Source: Chitinophagaceae bacterium
GTDB lineage: Bacteria; Bacteroidota; Bacteroidia; Chitinophagales; Chitinophagaceae
Assembly: GCA_014379345.1 (NCBI GenBank)
Contig: JACMLY010000153.1
Span: forward strand, 1 to 64,000
Direction: 5' to 3'
DNA length: 64,000 nt
The notes below the pieces were generated by a model. It had not been told where the DNA came from, searched no databases, and saw only the letters and a program-made list of their open reading frames with translations. Both the position numbers and the translations under genes were made by a program. Shown piece by piece: positions 45,632 through 54,387 of the stretch (its first letter is position 1; each line of letters starts with the position of its first letter).

Positions 45632-46197
45632 CAAAAAAAGAAATCAGGAAGATTCAACTTGAAAAAAGAATCCAGCTTTCATCAAAGGAGTTGCAGGACA
45701 ATACAGCCTTGATCACGTCACAATTTAAAACCAGAGTTTATCCTTCTTTAGAATTTCTTTTATCCTATTATCCCTTATTGGAGAAAAATGAATTCAATGT
45801 TGCAATTTGTGAACAGGCGATAATCGAGAGCCGACCTTCCGTCAAAATTGCCTGGCCAAAAATTATGTTCAATAGGGATGTTATGGAGGCACATCTTATT
45901 GACAAGAACAAACTCTTTATTAAAAATAAGTTCAACATACTGGAGCCACTGGATGGTGATGTGGTGCCACCAGAATCCTTAGACATTGTATTCGTTCCAT
46001 TGCTTGCATTTGATAAAAAAGGATTCAGAGTAGGGTATGGTAAAGGTTTCTATGATCGCTATCTTCCGGCTTGCAGGGACGATGCTGTTAAAATTGGTTT
46101 TTCGTTCTTTGAAGCTGTACACAAGATCGATGACATCAATGAATTTGATGTACCTTTAAATCTTTGTATTACACCGACTTGCATATATGAATTTTAA
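45628..46197 (+). CDS. 5-formyltetrahydrofolate cyclo-ligase
   Basis: Converts 5-formyl-THF to 5,10-methenyl-THF with ATP. Motifs: KKEIRKIQLEKRIQLSSKEL at the N-terminus, VKIAWPKI, the phosphate-binding FVPLLAFDKKGFRVGYGKGF (residues of about 128-147) and YDRYL. Length 189 is typical. Overlaps bioD by 4 and lpxK by 11 bases within one operon. Confidence 0.94.
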   Translation: MTKKEIRKIQLEKRIQLSSKELQDNTALITSQFKTRVYPSLEFLLSYYPLLEKNEFNVAICEQAIIESRPSVKIAWPKIMFNRDVMEAHLIDKNKLFIKNKFNILEPLDGDVVPPESLDIVFVPLLAFDKKGFRVGYGKGFYDRYLPACRDDAVKIGFSFFEAVHKIDDINEFDVPLNLCITPTCIYEF

Positions 46198-47260
46198 TGC
46201 TCCGTTGTTAAGGCCTATCCGGATTTTATTGTTTCCTTTTTCTCTTGTCTATGCTGCAGTGGTTTGGTTGCGTAACTGGCTGTTCGATAGAAAAATATTG
46301 TCTTCCACTACTTTTAATTTACCAATTATTTGCGTAGGCAATTTATCGGCTGGCGGTACCGGCAAATCTCCGCTGATAGAAATACTGATAAGCTTTTTGA
46401 AAGACAAATACAAAGTAGCTGCCTTAAGCCGGGGATACAAACGCAAAACACAGGGATATGCCCTGGCAAATGCAACCACTACTGCCCTCGAAATTGGAGA
46501 TGAGCCCTTTCTGTTCTATAAAAAATTCCCTGAAGTTACCGTGGCGGTAGGAGAGGAAAGACTTGTTGCAATTCCTCAACTGCTGCATGATAAGCCCGAC
46601 ACCCAGGTGATCCTTTTAGATGACGCGTTTCAGCACCGCTCGGTGTTAGCGGGGCTCAATATTGTATTAACGGATTATAATAATCTGTATACGCGAGACT
46701 GGTGGTTACCAACAGGAGATCTTCGAGATGAAAGAAGAAGTGCTATCAGAGCAGATATACTGATCGTAACAAAATGTAAAAATGACCTGACGGAAGAAGA
46801 AGCACAGGACATCATCGCGGAGCTATCACCAGCGAAACACCAGGAAGTTTTTTTTACAACGATCCGGTACGGGTTACCCTACCATATCGTCAATCATAAT
46901 AATATCACGATCCATGATTCACTGGAAGTATTACTGGTAAGCGGCATCGCCGATCCGCGGCCACTAAAAAAATACCTGCTTGAACATTCACAAACCTATT
47001 ACGAAATATTATACAGCGATCACCATATTTTCAGCATAGACGACTGGAAGGATATTCTTAAACGCTTCAATAATATACAACATACTGATAAAATTATTCT
47101 CACTACTGAAAAGGATGCAGTTCGCCTGATGAAATTCAACAATGAGTTAAAACAAATGCCTGTTTATGTTATTCCCATCAGCATTCAGTTCCTGTTTCAA
47201 ACCGAAAGCCGCTTTCATGATTTAATCAGTAAATTCATCACTAATTTTAACCATAAATAG
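46187..47260 (+). CDS. lpxK: Tetraacyldisaccharide 4'-kinase
   Basis: Phosphorylates the lipid A precursor at the 4' position at the inner membrane. An N-terminal membrane helix (PIRILLFPFSLVYAAVVWL) precedes the Walker A segment VGNLSAGGTGKSP and the lysine-rich LSRGYKRKTQGY. Later motifs are GDEPFLF, LLDDAFQHRSV and LTTEKDAVRL. Length 357 is normal. It shows that the host makes lipid A. No other lpx genes are adjacent. Confidence 0.96.
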   Translation: MNFNAPLLRPIRILLFPFSLVYAAVVWLRNWLFDRKILSSTTFNLPIICVGNLSAGGTGKSPLIEILISFLKDKYKVAALSRGYKRKTQGYALANATTTALEIGDEPFLFYKKFPEVTVAVGEERLVAIPQLLHDKPDTQVILLDDAFQHRSVLAGLNIVLTDYNNLYTRDWWLPTGDLRDERRSAIRADILIVTKCKNDLTEEEAQDIIAELSPAKHQEVFFTTIRYGLPYHIVNHNNITIHDSLEVLLVSGIADPRPLKKYLLEHSQTYYEILYSDHHIFSIDDWKDILKRFNNIQHTDKIILTTEKDAVRLMKFNNELKQMPVYVIPISIQFLFQTESRFHDLISKFITNFNHK

Positions 47261-47271
47261 GCAACCATCCA

Positions 47272-49302
47272 ATGGGAAGAAAACAAACAAAGAAAAAAAA
47301 GAAAAAAGCCTCGGATCCGGATCTGGTTACAGGCGTTTTAGATATCACGCGTTCTGGAATGGGATATGTGATCGTTGACAAGGAATCGAACGACATCATG
47401 GTAAGGCCAAATGACTTTAATACGGCATTGCATGGCGACACGGTTAAAGTAAAAGTTTCCAATGAGCCGAACAGAAGCAAACGCCAGCAGGGATTCGTGG
47501 CCGAGGTTGTGAAAAGAAAACAAATAGAATTCATGGGGCGGCTGCAAATGAATAAGAACTTTGCATTTTTTGTGGCGGATGTCGATAAGCCTATGACCGA
47601 TATTTATGTTCCATTGGAAAACTTAAACAAAGCAACAGAAAATGATCGGGTGATCGTTAAGATCGTTGAATGGGAAAAAAACAAAAAACCGCTGGGGCAT
47701 GTTGTACAAATATTGAATGCAGCCGATGAAGGAGATTTTGCCATGAAGGAAATCTTAATGGAAAATGGTTTTCCATTGTTCTTTCCCGAGAATGTGATGG
47801 AGGAGGGAGGAAGGCTGCCCGATATTATTTCACAAGCGGATATTGACAAAAGAAAAGACTTCAGGGAAACATTCACAGTTACCATTGATCCCCTTGATGC
47901 AAAAGATTTCGATGATGCCATTTCGTTCCGGGTGTTGAAAACGGGAAATTATGAAATAGGTGTACACATTGCCGATGTAAGCCATTTCGTTGTGGCTGAT
48001 TCGGACCTGGATAAAGAGGCGTACCAACGGGCCACCTCTGTATATTTACCTGATCGTGTTTTGCCAATGCTGCCTGAAAGGATCTCTAACGAACTATGTT
48101 CTCTGAGGCCACATGAGGATAAACTCACTTTTTCAGCTGTTTTTCAAATAACGCCGAAAGCGGAAGTGAAGGAATACTGGCTTGGAAAAACCGTTATTCA
48201 TTCAAACCATCGCTTTACCTACGAGGAAGTTCAGGAAATTATTGAGAAAGAAGAGGGCCTTCATAGCAATGAAATTTTGATCTTAAACCAGTTGGCCCAA
48301 AAATTCAGGAAACAGCGTTTTAAAAAAGGAGCGATAAATTTTTCTTCGCAGGAAGTCAGGTTCAAGCTTGATGAAAAAGGCAAACCGATCGGCATTGTTA
48401 TCAAGGAAAGTAAAGAAGCTCACCAACTGATTGAAGAATTTATGTTGCTGGCGAATAAAGTGGTTGCCGGTCATGTAGGAAAAATAAAATTCAATAAAAA
48501 GGAAATTCCTTTTCCTTACAGGGTTCATGATACACCCGATGAAACGAAATTATTGCCATTTGTGGCCTTTGCAAAAAAATACGGCCACACATTCGATACA
48601 AGCACGCCTGAAGGCATTGCGTCATCTTTTAACCAGATGTTGCAGGATGTGCACGGCAAACCGGAGCAGCATGTGTTGGAGCAACTGGGCATACGCACAA
48701 TGGCAAAAGCCGTTTACACTACTGAAAATATCGGGCATTACGGGCTTGGATTCGACCATTATTGTCATTTTACTTCACCCATCCGTCGTTATCCCGATGT
48801 GTTGGTGCATCGTATTTTGGAAGATTGTCTGAACAATACTATAGAACCCGATAAAAAACTTGAAGGCAAGTGTAAGCATTGCAGCGAACGTGAACGAGCT
48901 GCCATGGAAGCTGAAAGAGCTGCCAACAAATACAAACAGGTTGAGTACATGCAACAGTTTTTAGGCGAAGAATTTGACGGTGTTATCAGCGGCGTTGCTT
49001 CGTTCGGTTTCTGGGTAGAAACGGTGGACCATAAATGTGAAGGACTTGTAAGCCTGAACAGTTTGCTGGAGTTCGATGATTTTAGATTAATTGAAGGAGA
49101 CTACAGCCTCGCTGGTATGCGTAGCGGACGCAAATTTAGAATGGGGGATAAAGTGCGTATTAAGATCGTAGCGGCGAACCTTACGAAAAGACAACTCGAC
49201 TATGAGTGGGTGATCAGCACTATGCTGGCCGAAGACCGGCAGCAGCCTGACGAAGACAAAAAAGATCACAAGAAGAAGAAAAGCAGAAAAAAGACTCATT
49301 AA
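47272..49302 (+). CDS. rnr: Ribonuclease R
   Basis: A 676-residue processive 3'-5' exoribonuclease. A lysine-rich N-terminus (KKKKKKASDPD) is followed by cold-shock-like OB domains (GDTVKVKVSNEPN), the RNB catalytic core with DPLDAKDFDDAISF (about 205-218) and the HYGLGFDHYCHFTSPIRRYPD stretch (parts around 490-510), then a C-terminal S1 domain (about 565-650: EEFDGVISGVASFGFWVE) and a basic tail (KKDHKKKKSRKK). Acts on structured RNA in decay and rRNA quality control. 11 bases after lpxK and 11 before the prenyltransferase. Confidence 0.96.
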   Translation: MGRKQTKKKKKKASDPDLVTGVLDITRSGMGYVIVDKESNDIMVRPNDFNTALHGDTVKVKVSNEPNRSKRQQGFVAEVVKRKQIEFMGRLQMNKNFAFFVADVDKPMTDIYVPLENLNKATENDRVIVKIVEWEKNKKPLGHVVQILNAADEGDFAMKEILMENGFPLFFPENVMEEGGRLPDIISQADIDKRKDFRETFTVTIDPLDAKDFDDAISFRVLKTGNYEIGVHIADVSHFVVADSDLDKEAYQRATSVYLPDRVLPMLPERISNELCSLRPHEDKLTFSAVFQITPKAEVKEYWLGKTVIHSNHRFTYEEVQEIIEKEEGLHSNEILILNQLAQKFRKQRFKKGAINFSSQEVRFKLDEKGKPIGIVIKESKEAHQLIEEFMLLANKVVAGHVGKIKFNKKEIPFPYRVHDTPDETKLLPFVAFAKKYGHTFDTSTPEGIASSFNQMLQDVHGKPEQHVLEQLGIRTMAKAVYTTENIGHYGLGFDHYCHFTSPIRRYPDVLVHRILEDCLNNTIEPDKKLEGKCKHCSERERAAMEAERAANKYKQVEYMQQFLGEEFDGVISGVASFGFWVETVDHKCEGLVSLNSLLEFDDFRLIEGDYSLAGMRSGRKFRMGDKVRIKIVAANLTKRQLDYEWVISTMLAEDRQQPDEDKKDHKKKKSRKKTH

Positions 49303-49313
49303 AACAGGAGCGG

Positions 49314-50279
49314 ATGCATTCATTTGAAGAGCTTTCCAAAGAATTTGGGAATATATTTTCCAGCCGCCATTTTCCTGATCAACCCGGATCTTTGTATGAC
49401 CCGGCAGAATATTTTTTGGGGATCGGTGGAAAACGTATCAGGCCTGTTATATGCCTGATGGGAAATGAGTTATTCGATGTGATCAACCCTGATACATACG
49501 CAGTAGCTACTGCCATAGAACTATTCCACAATTTCACGCTGATACATGATGATATTATGGATAAGGCGCCCCTAAGGCGTGGAATGCAAACAGTTCATGA
49601 AAAATATGGTGAACCAACGGCTTTACTATCGGGTGATGTTATGTTGGTGGTGGCCTATGACTATCTGAACAGGATAAAACCAGGGTATATCAACAAAATC
49701 ATCCGACTTTTTAATAAAACGGCCAAGGAAGTTTGTGAAGGGCAGCAACTGGATATGGATTTTGAAAAACAGGATATTGTTCAGCTGCCCGATTATCTTA
49801 AAATGATAGAATTGAAAACTTCTGTATTACTTGCCTCAAGCCTTCAGTTAGGAGCAATACTTGGTGGAGCGCAGGAAGGGAACCAAAAGCATTTGTATGA
49901 ATTTGGCAAAAACCTGGGTATGGCTTTTCAGGTTCAGGACGACTACCTCGATGCTTTCGGCGATCCTGAAAAATTCGGGAAGCAGGTGGGCGGTGATATT
50001 GTGGCTAATAAAAAAACTTTTTTGCAGATTCATGCTATGGAAGCCGGGTCACACACCCAGGTAAATGAACTAAAAAAACTATTCAGTGAAAATACGCCGG
50101 ATAAAGTGAACAAAGTGCTGGAGATCTTCAGGCAGTGCGGTGTTGATAGCTGGGCAGCCGATCTAAAGGAAAAATATCTTACACAAGCCTTTAAACATCT
50201 GGATGAAATTGCTGTTCTGTCATCACGTAAAACTCCTTTAAAGCAATTGGCTCATTTTTTAGTACAACGTGAGCATTGA
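49314..50279 (+). CDS. Trans-polyprenyl diphosphate synthase
   Basis: Elongates allylic diphosphates with isopentenyl diphosphate; in this lineage it probably supplies the menaquinone side chain or undecaprenyl-type precursor pool, but chain length cannot be read with confidence. First Asp-rich motif DDIMD (79-83) followed by KAPLRRG, second motif DDYLD (209-213), and GGKRIRPVICLMGNELF at the N-terminal part. Length 321 is typical of an octaprenyl-type enzyme. Last gene of the operon starting at DUF3822. Confidence 0.92.
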   Translation: MHSFEELSKEFGNIFSSRHFPDQPGSLYDPAEYFLGIGGKRIRPVICLMGNELFDVINPDTYAVATAIELFHNFTLIHDDIMDKAPLRRGMQTVHEKYGEPTALLSGDVMLVVAYDYLNRIKPGYINKIIRLFNKTAKEVCEGQQLDMDFEKQDIVQLPDYLKMIELKTSVLLASSLQLGAILGGAQEGNQKHLYEFGKNLGMAFQVQDDYLDAFGDPEKFGKQVGGDIVANKKTFLQIHAMEAGSHTQVNELKKLFSENTPDKVNKVLEIFRQCGVDSWAADLKEKYLTQAFKHLDEIAVLSSRKTPLKQLAHFLVQREH

Positions 50280-50645
50280 ATTATGTTTTCATACCGTTTG
50301 TACGATGTTTGCCATTGTCAACTTTTATTGGCTGGAAGCATGACGCGTTTTAAAAAATTATTCCCTCCCTGTCATGCTGAAGCACGAAGCATCTTAAGGA
50401 CTTCGGTTATTAAACCTTTTAATTATTATCGGCTTTCCTGATCGTTAAAGCCCATGAGATCCTTCATCCTCAAAATGAAAAATAAAAGAGGCAAGGACGA
50501 TAAACAAAAGGAGAGGATGATAAACAAAGGATGTGGATAAAACAATACACTTTCTTCTTGTGATCTATCATCATAAATGATTTGCTTATCCGTTTTTTTA
50601 GGTTAGCCTATTTTCCCTAATTTAACCACTTAAACCAAAACGAAC
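50280..50645. other. 366-base gap with GTCAT-type inverted repeat and short tandem words
   Basis: GTCATGCTGAAGCACGAAGC (50371-50390) and its continuation ATCTTA pair imperfectly with TGAGATCCTTCATCCTC (50455-50471). Further on, GATAAACAAA followed by GGA occurs twice around 50500-50530. No gene was recognised. Confidence 0.6.
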
Positions 50646-52421
50646 ATGTCGAATTCGCTGTTTCGAACAAAGCAGATCAGTAAAATCATTGCCGATGCGG
50701 AAGCAGGTGCCGGTTCAAGTCATGCGACAAGTCTTAGTCGGGTACTTAGTGTTAGAGACCTTACTTTTTTCGGGATTGCCGCTATCATTGGTGCTGGTAG
50801 TTTTAGCAGTATGGGCTCGGCAGTGGCCAGTGGCGGACCAGGTGTTATCTTTCTTTTTATTATGTGCGGCATCGCATGCGGTTTCACTGCCATGTGCTAT
50901 GCAGAATTTGCAAGTCGCATTCCGGTAGCGGGTAGCGCTTATACTTATGCCTATGCATCATTTGGAGAAATGATTGCATGGATAATCGGTTGGGCATTAT
51001 TGATGGAATATTCTATTGGTAATATTTATGTCGCTTTTGCATGGAGCGATTATTGTACAAACCTGCTCGAAAGCATGGGCGTAGGTTTGCCAGCATACCT
51101 GACTACTAATTACAAAGCTGCCCATGCGGCATTTGCAGACAATGCCACAGGAGTAACGTTGGAGGCATGGAATAATGCACCTATTGTTGCTGGCCTAAGA
51201 ATTATTTTCGATATGCCGGCGCTTATTATTAATATTCTTATTACCTGGCTTGTATACAGGGGTGTTAAAGAAAGCCGCAATGTGAGTAATGTTATGGTGA
51301 TCATCAAACTCGCGGTGGTATTACTGGTTATTGTAGTGGGGGCGTTTTATATTGATCCGGAAAACTGGAATCCTATAAATGATGTGGGTGTTAAATCTTT
51401 TCTGCCTAACGGATTTGCTGGTGTCATGGCTGGTGTATCGGCCGTATTTTTTGCATATATCGGGTTCGATGCTGTTTCTACCATGGCCGAAGAAAGTAAA
51501 AATCCCCAGCGTGATTTACCTCGCGGAATGATCTATTCATTGGTAATTTGTACCGTTGCATATATCCTGCTTACATTGGTATTAACTGGCATGGCCCATT
51601 ACAAGCAACTCGATGTGGGTGATCCGTTAGCAGAAGTGTTCAAAATAAAGAATATCAAATGGATGGAAGTATTCGTGTCGATATGCGCGGTTGCTGCTAT
51701 GACCAGCGTAATGTTGGTTTTTCAGTTGGGCCAGCCAAGAATTTGGATGAGCATGAGCCGTGATGGGTTATTACCAAGACAATTCCAGAAAATTCATCCC
51801 AAATACAAAACCCCTTCCTTTGCAACGATCGTTACAGGATTAGTAGTAGGTGTACCAATTTTATTTACAGATGAGAAATTTGTATTGGACTTTACCAGTA
51901 TCGGAACTTTATTTGCTTTTGTTCTGGTTTGTGGCGGAGTATTGTTGATTCCAAGAAAAGAAAAACAGGCAGGCAAATTTCATTTGCCATACATCAATGC
52001 AAAATTTATCTATCCATTAATTATCCTTGGAGCATTAATAAGTCTTTATATTCTTTATCCTGTTTATTTTCAAAGTTTATTTGAATTTAATTTAACAAGT
52101 GCTGAATCCGAGGCCGCAAAAGCAGGAGTGATGATGCCAACACCCGAAAAAAATCAGGAAGCACTCGATGTGGCTTTAACTGCCAAAAGAACATTAAATA
52201 TCTCAACCATTATTTTCTGGTTAACTTGTTTGGTGCTTTCTATTTTGGCTTTTATAAAAAATCTTTCTCTTATTCCTCTTATGGGGTTATCAACTTGTTT
52301 GTATTTGCTTACGGGTATGTCAGCTTCAAACTGGAAATGGTTTTTTGCTTGGTTCGGAATTGGATTGTTAATTTATTTTTTATACGGGTACAGGAAAAGC
52401 AAACTCGCGAATGGTTCCTGA
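50646..52421 (+). CDS. APC family amino acid permease
   Basis: A 591-residue inner-membrane transporter. After a soluble N-terminus (about 35 residues) the APC signature appears: FFGIAAIIGAGSFSSMGSA, the family's unwound helix 1, then VIFLFIMCGIACGFTAMCYAE and an IGFDAVSTMAEESKNPQRDLPRG segment typical of cationic amino acid transporters (parts quoted separately). Twelve to fourteen hydrophobic helices are visible. An insertion of about 60 residues near 470-515 (NLTSAESEAAKAGVMMPTPE) separates the last helices. Probably imports an amino acid with protons; substrate unknown. Transcribed alone. Confidence 0.92.
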   Translation: MSNSLFRTKQISKIIADAEAGAGSSHATSLSRVLSVRDLTFFGIAAIIGAGSFSSMGSAVASGGPGVIFLFIMCGIACGFTAMCYAEFASRIPVAGSAYTYAYASFGEMIAWIIGWALLMEYSIGNIYVAFAWSDYCTNLLESMGVGLPAYLTTNYKAAHAAFADNATGVTLEAWNNAPIVAGLRIIFDMPALIINILITWLVYRGVKESRNVSNVMVIIKLAVVLLVIVVGAFYIDPENWNPINDVGVKSFLPNGFAGVMAGVSAVFFAYIGFDAVSTMAEESKNPQRDLPRGMIYSLVICTVAYILLTLVLTGMAHYKQLDVGDPLAEVFKIKNIKWMEVFVSICAVAAMTSVMLVFQLGQPRIWMSMSRDGLLPRQFQKIHPKYKTPSFATIVTGLVVGVPILFTDEKFVLDFTSIGTLFAFVLVCGGVLLIPRKEKQAGKFHLPYINAKFIYPLIILGALISLYILYPVYFQSLFEFNLTSAESEAAKAGVMMPTPEKNQEALDVALTAKRTLNISTIIFWLTCLVLSILAFIKNLSLIPLMGLSTCLYLLTGMSASNWKWFFAWFGIGLLIYFLYGYRKSKLANGS

Positions 52422-52447
52422 AGTTTGGCCTAGCTAGTGTATTATTG

Positions 52448-52499
52448 GTGTTCTTGGTGATCCTCCTGATTGTAAGGTCAAGGGGTTCACTAAGAACAC
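52448..52499. repeat. Short inverted repeat, CACTAAGAACACAAAG word family
   Basis: GTGTTCTTGGTGA (52448-52460) is mirrored by TTCACTAAGAACAC (52486-52499) with one mismatch and a 25-base spacer. The right arm continues into AAAGGAAGACACGGAG words. It follows the permease stop. Confidence 0.7.
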
Positions 52500-52566
52500 A
52501 AAGGAAGACACGGAGCGTATTCAAAACGTCTGAAAATAACAGGTCAAAGAAAATAAAACTATTACC

Positions 52567-52594
52567 TTGTTGATTTAGAGGATAACTAACTTTG
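52567..52594 (+). promoter_or_regulatory. Putative promoter for the DUF2027-Smr gene
   Basis: TAACTTTG (52587-52594) matches TAnnTTTG with TTG at 52567-52569, 17 bases upstream. The predicted leader is about 35 bases. Confidence 0.5.
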
Positions 52595-52634
52595 TTCTTA
52601 CATCTAAAATCCTTAAAATCTCACGCATCCCGGT

Positions 52635-53657
52635 ATGAAATTTCAGATAGGCGATAAAGTATTGATTCTTCACTCCAATGAAGAGGGGGAGGTGGTTGAT
52701 ATCATTAATAATAAAATGGTGATGGTTGATGTACGTGGCGTCAGGTTTCCCGCATACAATGATCAGTTGGATTTTCCTTATTTTAAGAGGTTTACCGAAA
52801 AAAAACTTTTCCCTGAAAAGCAAGCCAAAAAATTCATTGATGAGGTGCCGAAAGAGAAGAAAAAAATCATTGAAAAAATAGTCGATGGCATCTGGCTGAC
52901 CTTTATACCGGTAATGGACAGTGATGAATTTGGCGATGAGATTGTGGAAGAGTTAAAAATACATCTTGTAAATAAGACCGCATCGGCGTATAAGTTCAAA
53001 TACTCACTCAGTTATTCCGGTCAACAGCCTGGATTTGAAATTGCAAACCAGATACATCCCTTTGAAGACTTTTACGTGCACGATATACCCTTTGAGAATT
53101 TTAATGATGGCCCGGTGTTTAGCCTGGAATTTTCTCTAGTCACACCGGATAAAAAGAAATCAGATTATTTTGAAACTTCTCTCAAGCTAAAACCCAAACA
53201 GGTTTTTACAAGGATTGAAGAATTAAAGAAAAAGGGTGAAGCAACATTTTCATATAAATTACTGGATACTTATCCAGATAAAACAGAGGAGATGGTAATC
53301 GATACCCCTTCATTGTCCGGGGCAGGATTTCGTATATACGAAGTGTCTCAGGCCCGCCAACATCTTGAACCTGCAAAGTATGAACTGGATCTTCATGTAG
53401 AGAAGCTCACCGATAACTGGAAATCCATGGACAATTTTGAAAAACTGACCCTACAACTTAAAACTTTTGAAAAATATCTTGACCTGGCAATAGCCCATCA
53501 CCAGCATACAATGATCGCTATCCACGGAATAGGCAGCGGAAAGCTGCGCGATGAAATACATGAAATACTAAGGCTGAAAAGGGCTGTAAAAAGTTTTGTG
53601 AACCAGTATAATCCTGCATATGGGTACGGGGCAACGGAGATTTATTTTCAATACTAG
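52635..53657 (+). CDS. DUF2027 protein with C-terminal Smr domain
   Basis: A 340-residue cytoplasmic protein. The N-terminus (KFQIGDKVLILHSNEEGEVV) is a KOW/Tudor-like barrel as in MutS2-type proteins. The middle (about 85-250) is the Bacteroidota DUF2027 beta domain. The C-terminal 90 residues are a Smr domain with ELDLHVEKL and AIAHHQHTMIAIHGIGSGKL, the LDLHG-like and HGIGSGKLR motifs of Smr endonucleases. Smr domains cut nucleic acids in MutS2 and in ribosome rescue; the role here is inferred only. Own promoter, followed by repeat arms that abut the stop codon TAG. Confidence 0.9.
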   Translation: MKFQIGDKVLILHSNEEGEVVDIINNKMVMVDVRGVRFPAYNDQLDFPYFKRFTEKKLFPEKQAKKFIDEVPKEKKKIIEKIVDGIWLTFIPVMDSDEFGDEIVEELKIHLVNKTASAYKFKYSLSYSGQQPGFEIANQIHPFEDFYVHDIPFENFNDGPVFSLEFSLVTPDKKKSDYFETSLKLKPKQVFTRIEELKKKGEATFSYKLLDTYPDKTEEMVIDTPSLSGAGFRIYEVSQARQHLEPAKYELDLHVEKLTDNWKSMDNFEKLTLQLKTFEKYLDLAIAHHQHTMIAIHGIGSGKLRDEIHEILRLKRAVKSFVNQYNPAYGYGATEIYFQY

Positions 53658-53745
53658 GAAGAATACAGAATGTAGAATACAGAATTCAGAATTCGGTATG
53701 AAAAGTCAAGCGAGTCCATCGCGTCTTAGCGTCTTTGCGGGCGTT
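53655..53745. repeat. Solo repeat arms: AATACAGA words and GCGTCTTAGCGTCTTTGCG words
   Basis: TAGGAAGAATACAGAATG begins at the stop codon of the DUF2027 gene and runs as AATACAGAATTCAG words to about 53697. Separately, GCGTCTTAGCGTCTTTGCGG lies at about 53721-53740. No complementary arms are adjacent. Confidence 0.65.
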
Positions 53746-53803
53746 TTTATTTTATCCGCGATACATTAAGAATTTTGAACCTGCTCAATCCCGATACTTA
53801 AAG

Positions 53804-53811
53804 TATTTTTG
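53804..53811 (+). promoter_or_regulatory. -7 promoter element of rnpB
   Basis: TATTTTTG matches TAnnTTTG and ends 6 bases before the predicted 5' end of RNase P RNA at 53817, giving a useful calibration of box-to-start distance in this genome. Confidence 0.7.
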
Positions 53812-53816
53812 CTGTT

Positions 53817-54217
53817 GACTACAAACCGAGCTATCGTTCCATTTTAAAGTGGGAAGGAAAGTCCGGACAGCTTAGAGCAATGCACCGGTTAACTACCGGG
53901 TCTCCCGAATATGTTCGGGGGAACAGATAGTGCCACAGAAAATAACTGCCCCATTCCTGTTTACAGGGCGGGGGAAAGGTGAAAACGTGAGGTAAGAGCT
54001 CACGGTTGCAGCAAGTAATTGTTGCGACGGGTAAACCTTGCATGCTGAAATGCCATGTATACCAGCTTCTACGGGCTGCTCGTCCGTTGTTCCGGATCCC
54101 GGAGCAGGTTGGAGGGTAGGCAGATAGATCGCCACAGTAATGTGGAGACCAGAGAAATGATAGCTGTTCTTTCGCATCGCGAAAGAAAACAGAATCCGGC
54201 TTACAGGTTTGTAGTCC
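53817..54217 (+). ncRNA. rnpB: RNase P RNA (bacterial type A)
   Basis: The catalytic RNA that removes tRNA 5' leaders. The P1 stem pairs GACTACAAACC (53817-53827) with GGTTTGTAGTC (54206-54216). Conserved core sequences are present in order: GGAAGGAAAGTCCGGACAG, then AACAGATAGTGCCACAGAAA, GGTGAAAACGTGAGGTAAG, GACGGGTAAACC, and the P4 partner ACAGAATCCGGCTTACAGG. Length of about 401 nucleotides is right. Open frames on either strand here are artefacts. Confidence 0.97.
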
Positions 54218-54225
54218 TTTTTTTT
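54206..54225 (+). terminator. rnpB 3' end with T run
   Basis: The 3' half of P1 is followed directly by eight T (54218-54225), so the terminal stem plus T run can act as the intrinsic terminator. Confidence 0.7.
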
Positions 54226-54226
54226 C

Positions 54227-54387
54227 ACGCTAATGAGCGCTAATTGGGGCGCTAATTAACGCTAATAAGCGAATCAATAGATAAATCTGATCTGAATAGG
54301 TAGGGCAACCAGCAGTAATTAATTTACCCGCGACTATCAAACTTATTTGCGTCAATGCGCACCCCAATTAGCGCCCATTAGCGTAAA
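54227..54387. repeat. Inverted repeat, GCTAAT/AGCGC word family
   Basis: ACGCTAATGAGCGCTAATTG and onward (54228-54272) is mirrored by CCCCAATTAGCGCCCATTAG and CGT (about 54362-54384). The spacer is about 80 bases. It sits between rnpB and the convergent CPBP gene, whose TAA stop (54378-54380) is within the arm. Confidence 0.88.

Noticed and set aside
52226..52573. 115-codon frame at the end of the APC permease gene
   Set aside because: Overlaps the permease in another frame and continues into repeat words; no family features.
53831..54243. Open frames on both strands over the rnpB region
   Set aside because: The region is RNase P RNA with conserved core sequences and P1 pairing.
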